The notes under the pieces were generated by a model. The model saw only the letters and a program-made list of their open reading frames with translations. It searched no databases and was not told where the DNA came from. 25,562 bases of DNA. Origin: Scenedesmus sp. ARA3 (lineage: Eukaryota; Chlorophyta; Chlorophyceae; Sphaeropleales; Scenedesmaceae). Location: positions 7,142 to 32,703 of the forward strand of contig RWJK01001230.1 in the NCBI GenBank assembly GCA_004335835.1, written 5' to 3'. Within the stretch, counting starts at the first letter, position 1. Every line of letters begins with the position of its first letter. Both the position numbers and the translations under genes were made by a program. This document shows positions 22,157 through 25,562 of this stretch, one piece after another.

Positions 22157-25100
22157 AGACGCTGCTCCTGGCCTTGTCCCGCAGCGCCTTTGAGAAGCTC
22201 TTCGGGCCCCTCTCAGCACTCGCGGCAGACCACTGCCTGCTGAACTTCTCTCACCTGCTGCTGCTGCTGCTGCTGCTGCTGCAGACGCTGCTGCTGGCCT
22301 TGTCCCGCAGCGCCTTTGAGAAGGTCTTCGGGCCCCTCTCAGCACTGGCGGCAGACCATGCAGCGTGGCAGGCGTGGCTGGGCAAGCAGAAGGAGCTGTT
22401 GAACAAGAGCGTGGTGCTGGGCCCTAAACACGAGGCGCTGCTAACGGTGAGTGCTGTTTCTGTCTGCTGCTGTGCCTGAAGATTGCACAATTTGAGGTGG
22501 TTTGGATGTCTCTGTTGTACATTTTTGTGTTTTTAAGTGGCTGTTTAGTCCCGCTTTTAGCACTGGCAGAGGACCATGCAGCTTGGCAGGCGTGGCTGGG
22601 CAAGCAGAAGGAGCTGCTGAATAAGAGTGTGGTGCTGGGCCCTAAACATGAGGCGCTGCTAAAGGTGAGTGCTGTTATTTGTAGCTGCTGTGTCTGCACA
22701 ATTTGGCATTATTCGAATGTCTCTGGTAGTCGATGGTGTGTTTCTAGAGGGCTGTTTGGTCCCGCTTTCTGCACTGGCAGCAGACCATGCAGCGTGGCAG
22801 GCGTGGCTGGGCAAGCAGAAGGAGCTGTTAAACAAGAGCGTGGTGCTGGGGCCTAAACACGAGGCGCTGCTGACGGTGAGTTTTGGCATGTAGTTTGTGA
22901 TGTTATGTTGTGCATATGTTGGTGTGCTGTTTGTTTTCAACAGTTCGCTCGCTGTTGGCTGCCGCAGCGCGCTTGATTCTCAAGCGGTGTGCTTTGGAGC
23001 TGATTGTTGTCACAACTCAAGGCACTGACCCCATGATTCCTTGTTTTTGCAGGCCGCATTTGACCCGCAGGCGCTGCACATGCGCGGCGTGCTGTTGATG
23101 CTCAGCGGCTGCGCGGTGCTGGCCTCACTGGGGGAGCCACATTTCCAAACTAACTGCCATTTTGTTCATACTTCAACAGAATATTCATGGCTGAATTATC
23201 TACAAGCCGTTGACCTCTTTACAAGCCTTTTTCACTGCATGTGCTGCTGCTGCTGCATCTGTTTCTTGCTGCAGGCTGCATTTGACCCTCAGGCGCTGCA
23301 CATGCGTGGCGTGCTGTGGATGCTCAGCGAATGCGCGGTGCTGGCCTCACTGGAGGAGCCAAGTGCGGGCCTGGCGCTGACAGGGCGGCTCTTCTGTGTA
23401 GAAGGTGAGGCTACACATACAATTTGCACAGATGTAATTGGCACTGATTGGGCGCCTGATTTTCGCAGTCGGTGAGGCTGAACATGTGAGGTGCTCAAGA
23501 CATACAGTGGTGACACTGATCTGCGGTGCTGGCCCATTTGGAGAGCCCAATGCAGGCCTGGCGCTCACATGAAGAATTATTTGCATGGAAGGTATGCTTG
23601 ACAATGGTGATCCTAAGGAACTCCATTGGGTGGTGATAAGACTAGTGATTTCATCAAAGTGCAGTGCTGGCCCAGCTAGAGCCGCCAAGTACAGACACAC
23701 CGCGGCACCCACACAACACGCACCTACAGCACGCCCCAAAGTGACACACTGCCGGTGACGCTGGTGATCTGCCTGCTGCAATTGCTTCTGCTCCTTGCTG
23801 GTTGTGCTTCCTTTCTGGTCAACGTTGCAGCCGTGCAGCAGCGAGGGCTATCAGCGGCAACGCAGCGCGTGCCGAAGCTGACAGCCGGCCTGCCATCTGG
23901 CAACAGTAATGAGGATGTAACATTGCTCATGCTCCACCTCTCACACGCTGCCATCTACCTGAACTACTTGCGTTATTGATGCCTCTTCAGCTGCTTGCTG
24001 TGTGTTCGTCCTTGCAGCCGTACAACAAAGAGGCCTTTCAGAAGCTGTCCAGCGCATGCGGCGGCTGACAGCCGGCCTGCCGCCGTGCCTGTTTGTGCCG
24101 CACATGGCTGCTGCCGACACTAGCTCACATTGACGCATCGCCCACTAGATGTTTACCGCATGCTTCCTTTCTGTTTGTGTCTGCAGCTGTGCAGCAGCGA
24201 GGACTGTCAGAAGCAGTAAAACGCATGCGGCGGCTCACAGCCGGCCTGCCGCCCTGCAGTACTATTGTGGATGAATTACTGCACGTACTCAACGCCCTCG
24301 CACGGTGTCATTAACCTGCTGCTACTTGGTTTATTGCTGCCTCTTCTGCTGCTTGCTTTGTGTTTTTCCTTGCAGCCGTGCAACAAAGAGGCCTGTCGGA
24401 AGCAGTCGAGCGCATGCGGCGCCTGACAGCAGGGCTGCCGCCGTGCCTGTTTGTGCCGCACACCGTGGCAGCTTGGCGCAGCCCGGAACACGGGCAGGCA
24501 GTGGTAGCGGGAGAGGCGCTGGCAACAGTTGGCGTGTGCACACTAGCGGCACTGCTGCAAGGGGTGGGCGCTTTAGAAAAAGAACTGAACGATTTGGTGT
24601 ATTGCACATGCTAGCCGGCTGTGTGTCGTTGTGCTGGTTGTGTTATTTTGGCGTGCCGTTTGGACTTATGCTTTTGGTGTGTGAGCACGCACACTGCACT
24701 GCAGCTCGGAGCATGGGCAGGCTGTGGTAGCGGGAGAGGCACTGGCGACAGTTGGTGTATGCACACTGGCGGCGCTGCTGCAAGGGGTGAGCTCTCCAGG
24801 ACAGTGTTATTTTTTGACGCGCTTGTAGGGCCTTTTGTATGTGGAAGTATATGTTGGCGTCCGTCTGGGCTTGTGTTTTTGGGTCGGTGGGATGGCAGCG
24901 TGGCGCAGCCTGGAGCATGGCCAGGCGTTGCTAGCAGGAGAGGCGCTGGCGACGGTTGGCGTGTGCACACTGGCGGCGCTGCTGCAAGGGGTGAGCGCAT
25001 GAGGACGTGCGTGTTTTGTGCGTGTTGTGCTGGCTGGTTTTGTTTCTGGGTTGGTGCACGTCACAGCCACATGCTGTTCTGCTTTGTGCTTTGTGGGGTC

Positions 25101-25556
25101 GGGTGGCAGCATGGTGCAGCCCGGAACACGGGCAGGCGGTGATGGCAGGGGTGGTGCTGGCAACTCTGTGCACACTGGCGACGCTGCTGCAAGGGGTGAG
25201 TTTCGACCGTCCTTGTTTGCTATAGGTTCTGTACTCTGACTCCGGCATTGTACGTGACGGCGCGGCTGCATGCTGTTACTCATCTTTGCTCGTCTGCAAT
25301 TTTCGCTTTCACACAGCCCGTGCCGTGTATGCAACTCTTGTTACACTTGCCCGCGTCATGTCATTTTATTGTCTAAAAAGTTGTGACCGGCTTTTGTGTT
25401 GCAGGGCCCGCTTGATGAGCGCTCAGCAGCGTACGTAACAGCCATGGCGGTGCTTGGGCTGTCACACCTGCACCGGCTAGGCATCGCTTACAGGGGCTTA
25501 TCAGCCATCACGCTGCTGGTGACAGAAGGGGGCCTGGTGCAGCTGGTGGACTTCAG
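7548..25556 (+). CDS. PP2C phosphatase / cyclic-nucleotide-binding / kinase-like fusion protein (3' end outside window)
   Basis: Exons: 7548-7665, 9723-9985, 10393-10487, 11128-11298, 11502-11559, 11844-11976, 12419-12549, 13064-13221, 14472-14658, 14964-15376, 15929-16004, 16509-16872, 17069-17176, 18027-18103, 18595-18735, 19072-19182, 19901-19975, 20671-20843, 21059-21176, 22285-22446, 23275-23404, 24376-24563, 25405-25556. All junctions are GT-AG and the frame stays open for 3602 bases (1200 residues plus two bases). Domain order is PP2C (about 70-375), Gln/Ala linker (about 376-575), CNB-A (about 576-831, split by a long insert), CNB-B (about 832-1010) and a degenerate kinase domain from about 1045. 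This matches the plant protein annotated as phosphatase 2C with cyclic-nucleotide-binding and kinase domains (Arabidopsis At2g20050), which also begins MGC..SK. The MGCGGSK start fits N-myristoylation at Gly2 and palmitoylation at Cys3, so plasma- or endomembrane attachment is likely. The start was chosen for this motif and for exact phase with exon 2. Among competing echo copies I chose the only copy with both splice sites. The 58-base exon 5 is the least certain. Confidence 0.9.
8631..8705 (+). CDS. Candidate cassette exon inside intron 1
   Basis: A 75-base segment between an AG (GCAGCAG) and a GTAATG donor. It is phase-neutral: it accepts the single base left by exon 1 and leaves a single base, so it would add [20 protein letters not shown] and a few more residues without shifting frame. 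It is Arg-rich and has no known family. The donor is weak and there are no echoes. It may be an alternative exon or chance. Confidence 0.25.
8809..8858 (+). CDS. Candidate alternative terminal exon giving a short myristoylated isoform
   Basis: After a good acceptor (TGTTGCTATTGCAG) the frame set by exon 1 reads [16 protein letters not shown] and stops at TAA 8856-8858. A TGTAA motif, the usual polyadenylation signal of Chlamydomonas relatives, follows at 8944. Exon 1 joined directly gives 55 residues, or 80 with the 8631-8705 segment. Either would be a small MGCGGSK-anchored protein without the phosphatase. The alternative is a coincidental frame within intron 1. Confidence 0.35.
8944..8948 (+). 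terminator. TGTAA polyadenylation-signal-like motif
   Basis: TGTAA lies 86 bases after the TAA at 8856-8858, a plausible distance for green-algal mRNA 3' ends. It would allow premature 3' processing inside intron 1 of the large gene. Such five-base motifs also occur by chance. Confidence 0.3.
9128..9823 (+). repeat. Exon-echo array before exon 2
   Basis: Three acceptor-side copies at 9128-9227, 9326-9425 and 9523-9622 precede exon 2 (9723-9985) at an even spacing of 197-200 bases. Each repeats CGCAG|GGCC.CTCACTRCGCGT, the YKERL.TSEG segment and ...CATCCGCTAYGC, then switches to TAGCAGCACTGCACACTCCT at the same point, where exon 2 continues TACGTGAGC. The shared junction gives each copy an in-frame TAG and suggests that one original fragment was itself re-duplicated. 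Confidence 0.9.
10118..10650 (+). repeat. Exon 3 echoes on both sides
   Basis: An acceptor-side copy at about 10118-10163 (GTGCCGCACAACGTGCTGCC, then GCGCACTTTACATC) precedes exon 3 (10393-10487). A short donor-side copy (AGGCCATGTTGGCAACAATC) follows at 10566-10585. Directly after that lies a fragment of exon 4 (GTGCTCATTCGCGG and onward, 10591-10650). Confidence 0.65.
10697..11298 (+). repeat. Exon-echo array before exon 4
   Basis: Acceptor-side copies at 10697-~10765, 10851-~10919 and 10980-~11048 precede the intact exon 4 (11128-11298). All start CTGCAG|GTCTGAMTTTGACGAC, keep the PP2[13 protein letters not shown] coding segment and break off just after CGCAGCCTGCTG or its equivalent, followed by a common intron phrase (CTTTCTGACCTCAGCTGTC in the last two). 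Confidence 0.9.
11844..12211 (+). repeat. Exon-echo array after exon 6
   Basis: Exon 6 is 11844-11976. Donor-side copies at about 12053-12119 and 12168-12211 repeat TGGTTCCCNAATGGCATGTA. The first copy keeps the GATGCAG|GTA donor; the second ends early at CTGGCACGCAGG. Confidence 0.85.
12240..12850 (+). repeat. Exon-echo array around exon 7
   Basis: One acceptor-side copy upstream (about 12240-12330; its AG is mutated to CCAAAG) covers the VFAEPE.EFRHL segment. The intact exon is 12419-12549. Two donor-side copies downstream are 12619-12702 (keeps GTGAGT) and about 12778-12850 (worn). They repeat the [17 protein letters not shown] coding segment. Confidence 0.85.
12391..12418 (+). repeat. 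(CTG)n run ending in the exon 7 acceptor
   Basis: About eight CTG units followed directly by CAG and exon 7. The run takes the place of a polypyrimidine tract. Confidence 0.85.
12922..14052 (+). repeat. Exon-echo array around exon 8
   Basis: An acceptor-side copy at 12922-~13005 covers the [12 protein letters not shown] region. The intact exon is 13064-13221. Donor-side copies follow at 13367-13440, 13578-13654 and 13798-13873, about 215 bases apart, each holding the [20 protein letters not shown] coding end and a GTGCGC or GTACGC donor. A worn fourth lies at about 14025-14052. Shared intron phrases include CAACATCAAAATGCATGTAT and a TGCATGCATGC run. Confidence 0.9.
14432..14457 (+). repeat. 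(CTG)n run just before the exon 9 acceptor
   Basis: Eight CTG units, then CTCTTGCACGTTGCAG and exon 9, so a short conventional tract intervenes here. Confidence 0.8.
14890..14963 (+). repeat. (CTG)n run before the exon 10 acceptor
   Basis: Two CTG runs separated by TCGCTGTCG lead into TGTGCTGTTGCAG and exon 10. The run is the longest intronic interrupted triplet tract of the gene. Confidence 0.85.
15039..15120 (+). repeat. Coding (CAG)n tract, poly-Ala then poly-Gln
   Basis: Within exon 10, GCA-frame repeats encode poly-Ala (with ATPSF) and then CAG-frame repeats encode about fourteen Gln. The run length is probably polymorphic. Confidence 0.85.
15527..16004 (+). repeat. Exon-echo array before exon 11
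   Basis: Acceptor-side copies at 15527-~15582, 15659-~15713 and 15808-~15860, each CTGCAG|CAACTTCCTGTTCA, precede the intact 76-base exon 11 at 15929. They break off around the TACAAGGC position shortly before the exon's own end, so none has the GTGCAG|GTGGGT donor. Confidence 0.9.
16245..16590 (+). repeat. Exon-echo array before exon 12
   Basis: Acceptor-side copies at 16245-~16298 and 16384-~16461 precede exon 12 (16509-16872). They repeat CCGGGCGAGATCATCATCAG, part of the CNB-A beta barrel, with intron phrases rich in CTTGTTACTTGTCACTTG between them. The nearer copy is almost identical up to the GVFDVM codons. Confidence 0.9.
17069..17829 (+). repeat. Exon-echo array after exon 13
   Basis: Exon 13 (17069-17176) is followed by three donor-side copies at about 17297-17389, 17515-17609 and 17737-17829, with a regular unit of about 220 bases. 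The intron part (TGAGCTTCCCTGATTGTT, then GGGAAGAAGCTGCTTAA) is shared, and the last two units are the most alike. Each keeps CACC(A)G|GTGA. A possible acceptor in the copies (ATAG before AAGGCTTCC) means use as alternative exons cannot be excluded. Confidence 0.9.
17993..18026 (+). repeat. (CTG)n run ending in the exon 14 acceptor
   Basis: CTG units run straight into CTGCAG and exon 14. Confidence 0.85.
18027..18338 (+). repeat. Exon-echo array after exon 14
   Basis: Exon 14 is 18027-18103. Donor-side copies at 18213-18246 and 18304-18338 repeat GCTGGTACACACCTACTACG and the CATGGAG|GTGAGC end. The second copy has lost one base in GCCAGCATGG. Confidence 0.9.
18508..18836 (+). repeat. Exon 15 echoes on both sides
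   Basis: An acceptor-side copy at about 18508-18552 (AGCTTTGGTGAGCTGGCGCT and onward) precedes the intact exon 18595-18735. A donor-side copy at 18803-18836 (CGTGCTGTGGCGGCTCAGCG then GCAG|GTGGGC) follows it. The upstream copy duplicates the start of the CNB-A phosphate-binding cassette but breaks off before the PRAAT codons. Confidence 0.85.
18559..18594 (+). repeat. (CTG)n run ending in the exon 15 acceptor
   Basis: CTG units with one CTA interruption end in CTGCAG and exon 15. Confidence 0.85.
18941..19071 (+). repeat. Duplicated (CTG)n acceptors of exon 16 and its echo
   Basis: A run at 18941-18974 leads into the echo copy, and a shorter one at 19050-19071 leads into the intact exon. 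The CTG tract was thus copied together with the acceptor. Confidence 0.85.
18975..19650 (+). repeat. Exon-echo array around exon 16
   Basis: An acceptor-side copy (18975-~19032) precedes exon 16 (19072-19182) and includes its own (CTG)n CAG acceptor. Donor-side copies follow at about 19247-19286, 19358-19409 and 19596-19650, each with the TGCTTGACC/TGCTTGACA start and a CAGCC(G/A)|GTGAG end. Confidence 0.9.
19850..19900 (+). repeat. (CTG)n run before the exon 17 acceptor
   Basis: About fifteen uninterrupted CTG units followed by ACTCAG and exon 17. Confidence 0.85.
20062..20090 (+). repeat. Exon 17 donor-side echo
   Basis: GATGACAGCTGCTTCATGGT ending GCGCAG|GTGAGA repeats the end of exon 17 (19901-19975) one intron segment downstream. 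Confidence 0.8.
20238..20720 (+). repeat. Exon-echo array before exon 18
   Basis: Four acceptor-side copies at about 20240-20275, 20349-20385, 20452-20490 and 20552-20601 precede exon 18 (20671-20843). Each carries a form of CTGCAG|GGAGAGGTGGTGGC and TCTGCTCCT. Preservation improves toward the intact exon; the first copy has lost the AG and the last shares about 40 bases. Confidence 0.85.
21027..21058 (+). repeat. (CTG)n run ending in the exon 19 acceptor
   Basis: GTTGCTG units with a CGG interruption end in CTGCTGCAG and exon 19. Confidence 0.8.
21059..21825 (+). repeat. Exon-echo array after exon 19
   Basis: Exon 19 (21059-21176) is followed by donor-side copies at about 21387-21452, 21583-21655 and 21762-21825. 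All contain GGGAGCGCAACCTGGC or a close form, the TTCAGCTGGCTGGCAAGCAT phrase and a G|GTGAG donor. They duplicate the CNB-B cassette region. Intron phrases such as CATTGCACAGTCC.TAGTTGT recur between the copies. Confidence 0.9.
21966..22284 (+). repeat. Three (CTG)n acceptors of exon 20 and its echoes
   Basis: Runs at 21966-22014, 22111-22158 and 22256-22284 each end in CTGCAG followed by ACGCTGCT. Their lengths differ (about 16, 15 and 9 units), so the triplet tract has expanded or contracted independently after duplication. Confidence 0.9.
22015..22875 (+). repeat. Exon-echo array around exon 20
   Basis: Two acceptor-side copies at 22015-~22083 and 22159-~22232 each start right after a long (CTG)n CAG and encode [18 protein letters not shown]. 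The intact exon is 22285-22446. Two donor-side copies at about 22557-22664 and 22768-22875 encode [20 protein letters not shown] to HEALL and keep GTGAGT/GTGAGTT donors. All five are highly similar. The two halves are continuous only in the middle copy. Confidence 0.95.
23053..23697 (+). repeat. Exon-echo array around exon 21
   Basis: An acceptor-side copy at 23053-~23141 encodes [20 protein letters not shown] and runs into intron after GGGGGAGCCA. The intact exon is 23275-23404. Donor-side copies follow at about 23522-23591 (GCGGTGCTGGCCCATTTGGA to GGAAG|GTATGC) and, worn, at about 23660-23697. Confidence 0.85.
23275..25556 (+). other. Kinase-like domain, N-lobe and start of C-lobe (exons 21-23), catalytically degenerate
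   Basis: Exon 22 to 23 ([20 protein letters not shown], then [20 protein letters not shown] and VQLVDFR) aligns with the alphaD-alphaE, catalytic-loop and DFG region of AGC/PKG-type kinases. The catalytic loop reads YRGLSAIT where YRDLKPEN is expected: the catalytic Asp is Gly1181, and the Lys and Asn of KPEN are absent. DFG reads DFR; the codon begins AG, so Gly is impossible whether or not the donor at 25557 is used. No Lys stands in the beta-3 position (LFCVEAV). The remaining C-lobe lies outside the window. A regulatory pseudokinase role is inferred. Confidence 0.75.
23831..25195 (+). repeat. Exon-echo array around exon 22, three copies on each side
   Basis: Acceptor-side copies at 23831-~23905, 24018-~24103 and 24187-~24259 encode AV(Q)QRGLS.A..RM.(K/R)LTAGLP. 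The intact exon is 24376-24563. Donor-side copies at about 24705-24786, 24894-24990 and 25106-25195 encode [20 protein letters not shown] to LLQG and keep GTGAG donors. This is the clearest three-plus-one-plus-three example of the polarity rule. Confidence 0.95.
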
Positions 25557-25562
25557 GTGGGG

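Larger units (their letters stand above)
19072..22446 (+). other. Cyclic-nucleotide-binding domain B, cassette degenerate (exons 16-20)
   Basis: Helical entry [20 protein letters not shown], beta strands [20 protein letters not shown] and [13 protein letters not shown], then an Ala/Gly/Ser-rich insert (exon 18), then the cassette position [20 protein letters not shown] (966-985) and [18 protein letters not shown]. The FGE start survives, but no Arg occupies the phosphate-binding position (the region reads PSFSWLAS). Binding by this domain is doubtful. As I recall it, the Arabidopsis homologue also lacks this Arg. The domain ends in a linker ([20 protein letters not shown]) that leads to the kinase part. 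Confidence 0.8.

Noticed and set aside
21808..22479. Open frame with poly-Leu blocks
   Set aside because: It reads through intronic (CTG)n tracts and joins the exon 20 copies; the splice sites at each CAG|ACGCTGCT show that the Leu blocks are intron.
9043..25201. CRISPR-like or satellite array
   Set aside because: Repeat units are exon fragments with splice signals, differ from exon to exon, and are not separated by unique spacers of fixed length.
7548..25201. Assembly artefact (uncollapsed haplotypes or read stutter)
   Set aside because: Copies differ in sequence, length and breakpoint, obey splice-junction polarity on both strands, and the intact exons give a flawless 1200-codon frame. 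Random misassembly would not do this, though long-read confirmation is still the decisive test.
316..25201. Retrotransposition or transposon capture as the source of the copies
   Set aside because: Copies include adjacent intron sequence, lie in tandem next to their source and in the same orientation, and show no poly(A) tails, terminal repeats or transposase/RT coding sequence.

Overview
The window looks like nuclear DNA from a green alga, probably a chlorophyte of the Chlamydomonas/Haematococcus kind. It has intron-rich genes with GT-AG introns, very many CAG/CTG triplet runs in introns and in coding sequence, Gln/Ala-rich linkers, a TGTAA motif 3' of a candidate stop codon, and a gene architecture shared by plants and green algae. 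The species is inferred (Haematococcus is a guess) and not proven by the sequence. There are no bacterial-type operons, RNA genes or CRISPR arrays that I can support.

Layout. (1) Positions 53-3139, minus strand: four exons of a reticulon-like protein, which shapes ER membranes. They join in frame into 200 residues plus a stop codon; the N-terminal exon was not found. (2) Positions about 3140-7547: a largely featureless region between the two divergent genes, with a few weak signals. (3) Positions 7548-25556, plus strand: 23 exons that join in a single unbroken frame into 1200 residues and run off the window. The product is the plant/algal fusion of an N-terminal PP2C phosphatase, two cyclic-nucleotide-binding (CNB) domains and a C-terminal AGC-kinase-like domain, related to Arabidopsis At2g20050. 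The phosphatase keeps its metal-binding aspartates. CNB-A keeps a full phosphate-binding cassette. CNB-B has lost the cassette arginine. The visible part of the kinase domain lacks the catalytic Asp, the DFG Gly and a recognisable beta-3 Lys. The protein therefore reads as a membrane-tethered (MGCGGSK start), cyclic-nucleotide-controlled phosphatase with a kinase-like scaffold.

The striking feature of the window is not a gene product but its structure. Almost every exon of both genes is accompanied by one to five diverged partial copies, here called 'exon echoes'. I counted about 70. They obey a strict polarity. Copies lying upstream of an exon carry the acceptor (AG) and the 5' part of the exon, then break off into intron. 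Copies lying downstream start inside the exon and carry its 3' part plus the donor (GT). One intact exon sits between the two sets. Introns thus contain several decoy donors followed by several decoy acceptors. This is what repeated tandem duplication across splice junctions would leave when selection keeps one intact exon. Because the pattern occurs in two unrelated genes on opposite strands, it is probably a property of this genome. Many 3' splice sites also sit at the end of a (CTG)n run, which takes the place of the usual polypyrimidine tract.
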